Origin: Streptomyces deccanensis | GTDB lineage: Bacteria; Actinomycetota; Actinomycetes; Streptomycetales; Streptomycetaceae | DNA: 64,000 nt | NCBI RefSeq assembly: GCF_022385335.1 | Contig: NZ_CP092431.1 | Location: 5,766,001-5,830,000 of the forward strand | Direction of reading: 5' to 3' | Part shown: piece by piece, positions 36,101 to 43,858 of the stretch | Layout of the letters: each line of letters begins with the position of its first letter | Position numbering within the stretch: position 1 is the stretch's first letter | Program-made: the position numbers and the translations under genes | The notes under the pieces: generated by a model | Seen by the model: only the letters and a program-made list of their open reading frames with translations | The model's database searches: none | What the model was told of the DNA's origin: nothing

Positions 36101-37638
36101 CCCGCCTTCCGCCGCTGCCATGTCACGAGCAGGGCGTGCGACAGCAACGGCAGTACGCCCGCGTCGTGCGCCCCGCGCGGCCCGTCGGCGCTCACCTCGC
36201 GCACGATCAGCTCCGCCAGCCCCGGTTCCAGCTCCAGCCCCACGGCCTTGGCCGGGCCGGTCACCGCCTCCCGCAACTCCGCCGTGGTCAACGGCCCCAG
36301 CACCATGTGCCGGTGCTGGAGGGCGTCCGCGAGTTCCGGATAGCCGAGGCACTGTTCGTAGAAGTCGGCCCGCACACCCAGTACGACGACCACGGGCGCC
36401 GACCCGCCCCCCGCCCCCGGCGTGCACGCCGCACTGAGCACCTGCACGAACGTCCGCCGGTCGGCCTCGTCGGAGGAGAGCGTGAAGGTTTCTTCGAACT
36501 GGTCGACGATCAGGACGGGGCGGGCGGGGGTGGAAGTGGGGTCAGGGATGGAGGTGGGGTCGAGGGTGGAGGTGGGGGCGAGGTCTGGGGTGGGCGTGGG
36601 GGGCGGGGTGCCCTGGGGCATGCCGCCGTCGACTTGGGCGGAGCTGTCCCTGAGGGCGTCCCTGACGGTGCTGCCGGAGCCGCTGCTGCTGTCCCCGGCC
36701 GTGCTACCCCCGGTTATGTCACCCCCGCTGCCGCCGCCCGTGGTCCCGCCGCCGTGGCGTTCGCTCAAGCGTCGCCGTGCCCACGCCGCGAAGGCCTCCC
36801 GTACGGCCTCGGCGAACATCGGCGTGCCGGGCTCGTACGCGGCGGACACGACCTGCCGCAGCTCGGGTATGTGACGGGTCAGCTCGCCGACCGGATCGGC
36901 CCCCGGCACGAGTTGGAGCACCTCGCCGCCCCTCCGCACAGCGGCAGGCCCCGCGCTCCCGGGCCTCGCGCTCCCCTGGCCGCTGTCGACTGCCAGGGCG
37001 CCGCTGCGCAGGGCGGGCACGAGCCCGGCATTGAGCAGGGAGGACTTCCCGGCGCCCGAGGCACCCACGAGCATGACCAGGCCGCCGGTGCGCCCCGCAG
37101 CGCGCAACTGCTCGACGAGCGCGTCGGTGCTCCGCTCCCGCCCGAAGAACCAGCGGGCGTCCTGCTGTCGGTACGAGGCCAGCCCCCGGTAGGGGCAGAC
37201 GCCACCGGGGAGGGGCGACCCCTCGCCGGGAGGTTGCTCGTCCATGGCGGCGCCGGCGGCCGCGGCCGCCGAGGCACCGGACGCGGTGTCCGCCGGGCGC
37301 TCCCCGGCGGGATCGGCCAAGGCCCGTTCCCAGAGCCGCTGCCACTGGGCCATGTCGTACAGCCCCTTGGACACCGGAACGGGCCGCGACCGCCGGGCCT
37401 CGGGGATCAGCACCTGCAGGACGGCGGCGAGGGCGGCGAACTGCGCGGGCACGTTCCGGGCCCGTCGCCAGTCACTGATCCGCTGGGCCGAGACCCGCAC
37501 GGGGCGCCCGCGCTCATCGACCCGCTGGAGCCGGACGACCGACTCGGAGACGCTCTTGAGGGGAGGATTGCCCGCTTCCTTGTACAGCAGCGCGAGACGT
37601 TCCGCGAAGGCCGTGCGTGCCTCTGAGCCGTGACTCAA
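33199..37638 (-). CDS. nSTAND1 NTPase with N-terminal HTH and 14 WD40 repeats
   Basis: A 1479-aa protein. Residues 1-85 form a helix-turn-helix-like domain (RVSAQRISDWRRARNVPAQF). CPYRGLASYRQQDARWFFGR leads into the nSTAND1 ATPase, with P-loop GASGAGKSS (191-199). A Thr/Pro/Gly repeat (PTPTPDLAPTSTLDPTSIPD) is inserted, and Walker B is VLIVDQFEETF. One TM lies near 770 (AVAALVAFALVAVGSAVVAW). Then come 14 WD40 blades (SPDGRTLASGS...RLWDV), enough for two seven-bladed propellers. Such proteins sense a ligand through the propellers and signal through the N-terminus, but here there is no enzyme effector. The TM between ATPase and propellers puts the blades possibly outside the membrane. Confidence 0.9.
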   Translation of the reverse strand: MSHGSEARTAFAERLALLYKEAGNPPLKSVSESVVRLQRVDERGRPVRVSAQRISDWRRARNVPAQFAALAAVLQVLIPEARRSRPVPVSKGLYDMAQWQRLWERALADPAGERPADTASGASAAAAAGAAMDEQPPGEGSPLPGGVCPYRGLASYRQQDARWFFGRERSTDALVEQLRAAGRTGGLVMLVGASGAGKSSLLNAGLVPALRSGALAVDSGQGSARPGSAGPAAVRRGGEVLQLVPGADPVGELTRHIPELRQVVSAAYEPGTPMFAEAVREAFAAWARRRLSERHGGGTTGGGSGGDITGGSTAGDSSSGSGSTVRDALRDSSAQVDGGMPQGTPPPTPTPDLAPTSTLDPTSIPDPTSTPARPVLIVDQFEETFTLSSDEADRRTFVQVLSAACTPGAGGGSAPVVVVLGVRADFYEQCLGYPELADALQHRHMVLGPLTTAELREAVTGPAKAVGLELEPGLAELIVREVSADGPRGAHDAGVLPLLSHALLVTWQRRKAGRLTLAGYRAAGGIQGAVAATAERAWSGLDPAARSAARLLLLRLVRLGEDTQATRRRGTRRQLADGSADPAKTEESLEAMARARLLTLDAETVEITHEALLHAWPRLRGWIDEGRNDHLLRQRLEEDGRAWEDSGRDSSLLYRGSRLEQAHTWAKSTVDAGSTGGKRGPGEAAAKGGAQGKNGTGGSKNSSGAPGDPTVPDAPGGIFLTRSAVEFLAASVRLRRRTVRIRRSAVAALVAFALVAVGSAVVAWQQRNDAVFEQVLAQADRVQYSDPSLSAQLDLVAHDLRPDDEGTGNRLVSIVNAPLATPLLGHGGAVYLTSFSPDGKYLATASYDRSVRLWDVADPSRAKALGRPLTGHTSWVSSAVFAPDGRTLASAGDDGTIRMWDVRDPRAPRALGAPLEGHDGTIFLIAFSPDGRTLASVGEDRTVRLWDVSDPAHVTELGAPLTGHSAPVRAVAFGPDGKTLATGGDDNTIRLWDVADPRAPRAVGPVLKGHTSLVHSLAFSPDGRTLASGSSDNTVRLWDVAEPRRARALGAPLTGHTGPIWSVAFSPDGSTLAAASADSTASLWNVADPAYPSQVGEPLAGASGEMFALGFSPDGRTLATGSGDSKVRLWSVPTSDMVGRNGVFRPDGRVLATAGRDGRIRLWNVAEPGRPVLLGKAFTLKDSGNRSLSFSPDGRILSIVAGNRALYLWDVSDPARPVLRGSPLPLRIRYTDAQAYSPDGRVLATSYGDHDVQLWDVRDPSRVVPLGKPLTGHKGYILALVFSPDGRTLASGSADGTIRLWDVADPARSRRLDGPLTAHRGAVSDLVYSPDGRTLASGGGDDTVRLWDVSDPREATRLGAPLVGHTETVVSLTFSPDGETLASGGNDSTVHLWDVSRPAEASPIGRAMSPNAKTGQFLSFSPDSDMLGVSSGADTVRLWNLDVDDAVRHICSTTRGVLTREKWDEYLPRLSYEPPCEGA

Positions 37639-38231
37639 GGCGTCTACCCCTTACTTTCCCCCGCTACGTGGACATCCGGACCGGAAAACTCGCCTTGCTG
37701 TTCTGACCTGCGGAAATGCCGTCACCGGACACCGGAGCCCTCCTCTCCCACCACCCCCGACTGGCAGGATCAGGCCCAAGCCGCCCACGCCGGTGCACGG
37801 CCCTCAGGCCTACCGGCGTAGCGCCCGCAAATCCGATCCATCATGCCGCACCCTTCCGGCCACCCTCAGCGACGCCCCCAGCCACAACCCCCTCGATCCA
37901 CGTCCCCAAGCGCGGATCGACACCCCCGCATCGTTCGGCACCGGTCCCCACGTGGGGAGGGACCGGTGCCGAACGAAGCGGCATCAAGACACAGTCGCGG
38001 AATCGAGCCATACCGGATGCGCCAGGGAAGCGGAACGGGTTCCAGGGCGGCCGGGCCCACCCCCACGGACCCCGGCCACCCGGCGGAGTTGCCGGCCCAC
38101 CTCTTCCAGGACGCAACCCGAGCGGAGATCGCCGTCCTGGCCGCCACGCGCGACCAGAACCGGCCGACGACCCCACCCCCTCCCTCCCCACCTGGGAACC
38201 GCGGACGGCTCAACCACTGTCGTGTCCTGTC
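37639..38231. other. 593-base region without a convincing gene
   Basis: It lies between the divergent nSTAND1 gene and a small membrane protein. Open frames cross it, but their content is Pro/Arg/Ser-rich and looks non-coding. The one strong structure is the 18-bp stem-loop at 37931-37976. Confidence 0.4.
37931..37976. terminator. Near-perfect 18-bp stem-loop
   Basis: TCGTTCGGCACCGGTCCC (37931-37948) pairs fully with GGGACCGGTGCCGAACGA (37959-37976) around a 10-base loop. No gene ends here on the plus strand, so it may end an unseen transcript or a small RNA. Confidence 0.55.
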
Positions 38232-38642
38232 GTGCAGACAGCTGAGCCGAGATCCACCTCCTGCCTCCCCTGGGCGGCCTCCGCATTCCTCGGAGCCACG
38301 ATGGGCGGCGTCGCCTGGTCACTGACCGTCTGGGCACGCGCGTACTGCGACGCGGGCTACGACGCAGGCGGACGCTTCGAACTCAACTTCCTGCTCCCTC
38401 TCATGCTGGGAGCCGAGACAGTCGTGGGCCTCGCGACGTGGGCCATCGGCCGACGCCTGTCGCTCCACGCGCCAAGGCTGGTCCGCGCCGTACTGCCGAC
38501 GCTGCTGGTGGTCATCGCGACGACAGCCCTGGCCTGGTGGCTCTTCGCCACCCGAGGAACGCTGGACGGCTACCCCGGCGACTCGGGCCTCTGCCCCCCG
38601 AGCAACATCCCACCCCAATGGCCCACCTGGCTCCCCGCCTGA
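38232..38642 (+). CDS. Small membrane protein of unknown function
   Basis: A 136-aa protein; GTG 38232 is chosen as the first plausible start before the hydrophobic part. Three TM segments are visible: SAFLGATMGGVAWSLTVWAR, LNFLLPLMLGAETVVGLATW and AVLPTLLVVIATTALAWWLF. No family is recognised. The tail (SGLCPPSNIPPQWPTWLPA) is short and exterior or cytoplasmic. The next small gene overlaps its 3' end in another frame. Confidence 0.6.
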   Translation: MQTAEPRSTSCLPWAASAFLGATMGGVAWSLTVWARAYCDAGYDAGGRFELNFLLPLMLGAETVVGLATWAIGRRLSLHAPRLVRAVLPTLLVVIATTALAWWLFATRGTLDGYPGDSGLCPPSNIPPQWPTWLPA

Positions 38643-38881
38643 CCACCAACAGACCCAGCCGATCTCGAGAACCGCCAAAGGCCCTGAACGGCCTGCAGCG
38701 GAAGGCCAGTCGGCTGGACAGCCTCCTCAACGAGTGGGATCCGATTGGCGTCGCTGATCAAGTCCATGACGAGTACGACTGCCTCATCACTCCCCTCCTC
38801 ACCCGCCTGCACGCGGGAGCCGGGCCAGCAGCGATTAGCGAGTTCCTGGCGCACACAAATCAGGGCCAGCTACTCACCTGA
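38618..38881 (+). CDS. Small protein with a DPIGV...DEYDCL motif
   Basis: An 87-aa protein from ATG 38618, overlapping the previous gene by 25 bases. The core LDSLLNEWDPIGVADQVHDE followed by YDCLITPLLTRLHAGAG and ISEFLAHTN matches a small Streptomyces family with the pattern WDPIGV, DEYDCL, PLL and L-x-x-GA. It may be an immunity-like protein, but I cannot name it with certainty. Its stop lies within the palindrome next to attL, 27 bases outside the mobile element. Confidence 0.55.
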   Translation: MAHLAPRLTTNRPSRSREPPKALNGLQRKASRLDSLLNEWDPIGVADQVHDEYDCLITPLLTRLHAGAGPAAISEFLAHTNQGQLLT

Positions 38882-38896
38882 GTAGCTGGCCCTGAT
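38859..38896. terminator. Chromosomal palindrome next to attL, probable original tRNA-Pro terminator
   Basis: Perfect 18-bp arms (ATCAGGGCCAGCTACTCA and its inverse) with a 2-base loop end 11 bases before the left att repeat. Before integration it would have lain just after the tRNA-Pro 3' end on the minus strand. Confidence 0.7.
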
Positions 38897-38907
38897 CTGG
38901 TGTTTCG

Positions 38908-38953
38908 GCTGTCGGGGTGGCGGGATTTGAACCCACGACCTCTTCGTCCCGAA
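38908..38953 (-). repeat. Left attachment site: 3' fragment of tRNA-Pro
   Basis: 46 bases identical to 60790-60835. It holds the acceptor 3' strand, the T arm and the 3' part of the anticodon arm. Beyond 38953 the match to the tRNA stops, so this copy is non-functional. Confidence 0.95.
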
Positions 38954-39051
38954 GCAACTTGGTTGGTCGTCTGGCCTTGGGCTGGTGTGCTGCTCACCTG
39001 CGCCGATCGTCCGCTGACGTCCGCGCTCGTCCGTGGTTGTTCGCTGGCGTT

Positions 39052-39063
39052 GTCACGCAGTTA
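39052..39063. repeat. Candidate integrase arm site, cut by IS630
   Basis: GTCACGCAGTTA also occurs, doubled, at 60717-60740 near the other end. The last two bases here (TA) are the IS630 target. Across the IS the sequence goes on with GACACGCACCCT, which resembles a second copy. Confidence 0.5.
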
Positions 39064-40145
39064 CTGACGTTGTCGCCGTGATGTCGCCAAGGTGAGGCCG
39101 GTTTCGGCGAGGCATCCGTTGATGAGGTTGCTGCGGTACTGGATCTGGCGGAGGCCGTGTCGGAGCGTGCTGATGAGGTGGTCGGGGTCGGTGAAGGCGG
39201 TGTTGACCTGGCTGCTGCGTCGCAGCAGGGACCAGATGCCCTCGACGGGGTTGAGGTCGGGTGCGTAGGCCGGCAGGAAGTAGCAGGTGATCCAGTCGTG
39301 GGTGTGGATGAACTGCCGCAGTCGGCGGTCCTTGTGGACGTTGAGGTTGTCCCACACGAGCACGATGGGTGCGCCGAGCTGCTGGTGTGCGGCGATGAGC
39401 AGGTCGCGGTAGTCGGTCCAGGTGAAGCTGCGTCTGCCGCCGCGTTTGTGATCGAGATGCCGCTTGGGCCGGTAGATCAGCCGTGAGCGTTCGCCGTGTT
39501 TGTAGCAGGCCAGAGCGGCGATGGAGAAGCGGCGCTGGGAGCGTGCCCGGACCCGGATGACGGGTGTGCGTCCGCGCCGGGCCCAGGTCCGTGCGGTGGG
39601 CGGCGTCATCGAGAAGCCGGCTTCGTCTTCGAAGCACAGCCAGGCGTCGAGCGCCGCCACGGACCTTCCACCTGAGGCCAGGTCTCCTTCACCCAGCCCG
39701 CCACGGCCTCCTCGTCGCGCTCGATGGCTCGGCGGGCCGGGACCTGGTGGCTGAAGCCGTGCCGGTGCAGCATCTGCGCGATCGCCGAGAGCGTCATGCT
39801 CTTGTGGAAGCGGCGCCCGATCAGCGTCTTGATCCGCGCCAGCGTCCACGTCTGGTCCGGCCAGCCGTGCGCGACCGGCCCCCTGGCGAGCTCTTGCTCG
39901 AGCACGGTGAACAGGGCCTCACTCAGCTTGGGCCGTGACACCGGCCCGGCAGAGCGCAGCCCCTCGGTGCCGACGTCGTGCCAGGCTCGGCGCCAGCGCT
40001 GCACCGAGCGCACACTCACCCGTAAGTCCTTGGCGACCTCCGCGTTGGAGGCACCCGCAGCGAATCGCTCCGCGGCCTCCAACCGGATCCGCTCGCGGAA
40101 CGTCTGCCGTTCAGGCGTCAGCCCACCACCCTGCGGATATCTCAC
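39061..40145 (-). pseudogene. IS630 transposase in two frames
   Basis: The first frame (40145-39606) gives the helix-turn-helix half: SNAEVAKDLRVSVRSVQRWR and the region with GWPDQTWTLARIKTLIGRRF, to WVKETWPQVEG. The second frame (to 39061) gives the DDE half: CFEDEAGFSMTP, VLVWDNLNVHKD and LPAYAPDLNPVEGIWSLLRR with the catalytic Glu. The join near 39670 needs a -1 shift (CCG|TGG to GTG GCG GCG). It may be programmed, as the same break seems common among Streptomyces relatives, or a deletion. The TAA stop uses the duplicated TA. Confidence 0.8.
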
Positions 40146-40210
40146 ACAACAGGCATACCGCGACGATCACACATCGTCAGCCCTCAACGACATCACGCCA
40201 CAAAGGTCAG
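39064..40210 (-). mobile_element. IS630-family insertion sequence
   Basis: The ends read inward as CTGAC...GTGATGTCG on both sides (18 of 23 bases match) and are flanked by TA at 39062-39063 and 40211-40212, the target duplication typical of IS630. It is 1147 bp long and contains only the transposase gene in two frames. Confidence 0.85.
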
Positions 40211-40465
40211 TAGACACGCACCCTGTGCGGCTTCCAGGGTGCAGGCTCAGGCACGTCAGCTGAGTTCTACGGGGCTTGGGCATAGTGCGTCCAGTGTCGG
40301 ATCCAATCGGGTGGCCTGCGGCCGTCGCTCGCTACGACTGTCGCTAGCCGTAGTCACCGGTCGCCACTGAGTGGCCTCGGACGGCCCAGGGATGGCCCAG
40401 AGACAGCGTGAGATAACGCGCTATGCAGAGAGGAGGCTGGGTGGCGATCCCAGCTGGCCTTAGAG

Positions 40466-43069
40466 CTAGCTGGATCGGCCACTCAACATTTCACGTAGTG
40501 CTGCCCTCATCTCTCGTTCGCTTTCTTTCAGTCCGATTCCACGAAATATTCGAATGGATTCCTCGTAGTAGATCTGTGCTTGGTCGATGTCTCCTGACAT
40601 CCACTCTGCAGCCCCTAGCAAGCCGAGTGAATTAGCCTCGAAATGATGATGTGAGGTACGTCGAAAGAAGCGGCGTGCTCGATGTAGGGAGTCTCGCGCA
40701 TCCTCAATTTTTCCGGATTTCAGTTGCGTATGCCCCAAGTTCATGTAGTTGAGATGGATTCCCGCTTCGTCCTGCACTTCTCTGTAAGCAGTAAATGCCT
40801 TCTGGAAACACTCTTCGGACTTCTCTTGCTGGCCTAGCTGGCTAAGCGCTACCCCCAGCCCGGCATGTGCAGATGCTTCCTGTCTCCGGTTTCCCGAGGC
40901 GCGATGGTATGGAATGGATGCGCTGAGAGCTGCCGCTGCCTGGTGCAAGAGGCCGGATTCGCGGTATGCGGAGCCAAGGTTGGTTAGCGATGCTCCGATG
41001 TCGTTTGGGTCTCGATTCTCTCTCGAGAGTTTCACGGCGTCAATCAAGATCGGAATAGCTGCTCTGGGGCTGATATGTTGGCGAACTGCCGCACCCAGGC
41101 TGACTGTTGCGTCGCATTGCCCATCCAAGAAGCGGATCCGTTCCGCAATTGCGGCTGCTTTTCTGAGAGTTCGAATGGCATCTTCCAGCTTGCCTTGGGA
41201 GGTGAGGTTGATTCCAACGTTATTGAGAGCCCTAACCTGCCGTTCGGCGTCACGCTCTTTCCGTGCCGCCTCGTAGGCGATCTGCGCCGATTGAAGACCT
41301 TCGGTGATGCGCCCCCTTAGGTCGAGATAGACGATGAGGTGCATCGAAAGGGAATACGCGTGTTCGGTTAGATCGGCATCGCGAGCGAACCGTGCTGAAG
41401 CCTGCAAATTTGCGCACTCTAGGTCCAGCCAACTCAGGGCTTCGATAATTGACTGGAACTGTGGCGGGTTCCCCTCGGGGGTGCCGCGCAGTGTGAGGTC
41501 TGCATTTAGTGAAGCCTGGCAGTACATATCGGCTAGGCGACTGAAGGCCTGTTGGCGATCTCTGGCAGGCACCGTTGCTTCGCATTGCTCGGCAGCGAAT
41601 AGATACACAAGGTCGTGCATCCGCCATCGTGAGACAACGGAGCTGCGGGAGATGAGGCTGGCCTGACTGAGCCGGCGCAGGAGCGAGCGAGCCTGTGGGA
41701 CAGATACTCCGAGGACTGCCGAGGCAGCCTGTTCCGACATCTCGCTGCCCGGGTGGATGGAGAGTCGGCAGAAGGGGTCCCTCATAGCGCAGTCGAGGCG
41801 AGCGAGCGAGACCTGAAGGGCTGCCCGTACAGCGGTGTCCCCAAAGTGCAGGACATCGAGTCGGCTCTTCTCTTCCCTCAGTTCTGCCAGTAGCTCGTCG
41901 GTCGTGAGATCGACGTCGTCTCTTAGAATTGCTGCCGAGATGCTGAGCGCCAACGGAAGATGGCCACACAGTGTGCACAGATCATGGATCGGGTCGGGGG
42001 CGTGGAGGCGCTGGTCCTCAGATCCCAAGATCTGAGTGAGCAGGACGTTTGACTCCTCCGGGCTGAGACAGTCGAGGTTGATCGTCTCGATCCCTTCGAG
42101 CACTCCCAACCTGCTGCGAGAGGTCAATACCACGCCATGGGTTTGTGCCCTGGGGAGCAACTCGGCGACTTGAGAGAGTTCGGCTACGTTGTCGAACACC
42201 ATCAACACCGGGTTGTCAGAGGCGTCGAGGGCGTCGAGCGTTCGATGGTAGAGCGCAGCCTGGCCTTCTGCGGTACGTGGGATCTCGTCACCCGGTACGC
42301 CGAGAACTGACAGGAGAGGTCCGTACGCGATCCCGGGACTAGCCATGCGCGTGCGGTGCGCCGAGAACCCGTGCATGTCTGCGACGATCACGCCGCCAGA
42401 GAACTCTGCAGACACATCGTGGTGCCTGACCACTTGGTCCACCAAGGACGTCTTGCCGACGCCGGCCATGCCTGAGACCAGGACTCGACGTCCCATGGTG
42501 GTCAGCGTGTCCCTGATCGCCTGTTGCTCCCGCTTCCGGCCTACGAAGCGGGGCGAGGCACCGGAGGTTCCTGACAGTCGAGTGACCTGCAGTGACGCCT
42601 CGTCGATGCGTCGTTGTGACCGAGCTTCAACGAACTTATGGGTCAAGGCCAGGAACGACTGGGTGGTGTCCTCGTTCAGTTCCTGTTCCCGCGGCACAGC
42701 GATCCAGCTGGGCGCCTCCTCAGAGGACTCCAGACACTCTGTGAGGTTCGCCCAGAACAGCTGCTTTGTTGCTACGTCGAACACGACGCCCAGGACGGTC
42801 AACAGGCCGTTTTTCCAGTCGTTCGCATGACCCTCGACAGGGATAGCGTAATGATGCGCACGCTTGTACTTATTGCCGCTCTTCACCTGGATGGTGATCG
42901 CGACACCGGTTCGCTCGCCGTCCTTGGTGAGCATGACGAACAGGTCTTCCCCGTAGTCGTTGCCGCCGTCGATCTCTTGGACGATCTGATCGTGGTCTTC
43001 GAGGAGCGCGCGTAGAGCATTTACCCCCGCCCGTTCGATCCTTCTGCTCTGGGTGACCCTTCCCGACAC
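40466..43069 (-). CDS. DUF4365 nuclease-like - NB-ARC - TPR protein (NLR-like)
   Basis: An 867-aa protein from GTG 43069 behind GGGGGAA. Residues 1-150 form a DUF4365 restriction-endonuclease-like domain: EIDGGNDYGEDLFVML supplies Asp38 or Asp42, and TIQVKSG supplies the Q-x-K (61-63). FVGRKREQQAI leads to the P-loop GMAGVGKTS (200-208), then VLMVFDNV, GVVLTSRSRL and CGHLPLALSIS, which are the NB-ARC motifs. After a winged-helix part, residues about 520-860 are TPR repeats (ALNNVGINLTSQGKLEDAIR). The layout nuclease-sensor ATPase-TPR is that of NLR-type anti-phage proteins. It is cargo of the AICE. Confidence 0.88.
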   Translation of the reverse strand: MSGRVTQSRRIERAGVNALRALLEDHDQIVQEIDGGNDYGEDLFVMLTKDGERTGVAITIQVKSGNKYKRAHHYAIPVEGHANDWKNGLLTVLGVVFDVATKQLFWANLTECLESSEEAPSWIAVPREQELNEDTTQSFLALTHKFVEARSQRRIDEASLQVTRLSGTSGASPRFVGRKREQQAIRDTLTTMGRRVLVSGMAGVGKTSLVDQVVRHHDVSAEFSGGVIVADMHGFSAHRTRMASPGIAYGPLLSVLGVPGDEIPRTAEGQAALYHRTLDALDASDNPVLMVFDNVAELSQVAELLPRAQTHGVVLTSRSRLGVLEGIETINLDCLSPEESNVLLTQILGSEDQRLHAPDPIHDLCTLCGHLPLALSISAAILRDDVDLTTDELLAELREEKSRLDVLHFGDTAVRAALQVSLARLDCAMRDPFCRLSIHPGSEMSEQAASAVLGVSVPQARSLLRRLSQASLISRSSVVSRWRMHDLVYLFAAEQCEATVPARDRQQAFSRLADMYCQASLNADLTLRGTPEGNPPQFQSIIEALSWLDLECANLQASARFARDADLTEHAYSLSMHLIVYLDLRGRITEGLQSAQIAYEAARKERDAERQVRALNNVGINLTSQGKLEDAIRTLRKAAAIAERIRFLDGQCDATVSLGAAVRQHISPRAAIPILIDAVKLSRENRDPNDIGASLTNLGSAYRESGLLHQAAAALSASIPYHRASGNRRQEASAHAGLGVALSQLGQQEKSEECFQKAFTAYREVQDEAGIHLNYMNLGHTQLKSGKIEDARDSLHRARRFFRRTSHHHFEANSLGLLGAAEWMSGDIDQAQIYYEESIRIFRGIGLKESEREMRAALREMLSGRSS

Positions 43070-43151
43070 CGTTCCCCCAAGTCATTGGCCAGCCGGTAGC
43101 TCGATCTTCGGCGAGGCTATCGGTGGCTTGGTCACGCTGTCCGAGCTGGAG

Positions 43152-43195
43152 TGCCCCCGGCAGGATTCGAACCTGCGCGCACGGCTCCGGAGGCC
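43152..43195 (-). tRNA. 3' fragment of tRNA-Arg(CCG), att-site remnant
   Basis: Read on the minus strand it has the anticodon loop CTCCGGA, 3' stem GCCGT, T arm GCAGG-TTCGAAT-CCTGC, acceptor CGGGGGC and discriminator A. The match to a tRNA stops at about position 29, so the 5' half is missing and it cannot work. Such fragments mark integration sites of elements that use tRNA-Arg. Confidence 0.65.
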
Positions 43196-43206
43196 CCTTG
43201 GGTCTC

Positions 43207-43225
43207 AGAAGCTGTTGTCTTTTCG
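43207..43225. repeat. 19-bp inverted repeat, left copy
   Basis: AGAAGCTGTTGTCTTTTCG is the exact inverse of 44856-44874. The pair brackets the frameshifted gene at 43320 and the IS5 transposase. Similarity ends sharply on the inner side. Confidence 0.8.
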
Positions 43226-43319
43226 GACGTGATCGACGTGTTTCCGCTGGTCGGGGATAGCAGTGGTGATTCCGTGGGAGTCGTGGCCTGCCGGATCGTC
43301 GCTCCCCGGGAGGTCATGG

Positions 43320-43858
43320 ATGCCGTCAGTCGTCGGACTGCTGGAACAGCACGAGCTCGCTGCTCGCCGTCGAGTCGACGGGCTGCGGGAACAGGCCGAC
43401 CGCATCCAGGCCGAACTGGCCGCGGCCGAGCGGGAATGGCAGGAGTGGGCGATTGCCCGCAAGCGGGTCGGCACGGTGCTGGCTCCGGACGGCGACAACA
43501 CCGTCGGCACGGAGGTCACTGACGATCCGCGGGATGCGGACGCGCCGCCGGACCCCGGGGATGCGGCGAAGCCGAAGTCGCAGGTGCCGGTGTGGCGCCA
43601 GGGACTGGCCTGGTCGGTGCTGTCCGTGGACTACCAGCGCATCCTCACGGCGCTCGCGGACCGGAACCGGCTCCATCAAGGGCCGCTGACCTGCCAGGAA
43701 ATGGCCGCTATGTTCGGCATGGACGTGGTGCTCGAGCACGGGTGGAGGCACTGCGCTCGAAAGCGAAACGCCTGGTCGCCCGCGGCTGGCTGGCCGAGCG
43801 GCAGCCGGGCCGGTTCACCCTCGCCCAGGGTGTGGCCGGGCAAGGCGGCGCGTCATGA
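43320..43858 (+). pseudogene. Frameshifted Streptomyces gene of unknown function
   Basis: ATG 43320 lies behind GGGAGG. The first frame reads MPSVVGLLEQHELAARRRVD, AAEREWQEWAIARKRVGTVL and GPLTCQEMAAMFGMDVV. The rest is in another frame: RVEALRSKAKRLVARGWLAE, then RQPGRFTLAQGVAGQGGAS and stop. About two extra bases at 43731-43735 break the frame. The family (coiled N-terminus, winged-helix-like end) is common in Streptomyces next to insertion sequences. It overlaps the transposase 3' end. Confidence 0.7.

Noticed and set aside
33091..37626. A 1511-codon open frame on the plus strand
   Set aside because: It is the mirror of the nSTAND1/WD40 gene. Its product is repetitive His/Pro/Arg-rich text that follows the WD40 period, as expected for an antisense frame in GC-rich DNA.
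38908..38953. A second tRNA-Pro gene
   Set aside because: Only the 3' 40 bases or so of the tRNA are present; the sequence diverges inside the anticodon arm.
43152..43195. A working tRNA-Arg gene
   Set aside because: The D arm, acceptor 5' strand and 5' anticodon stem are missing.
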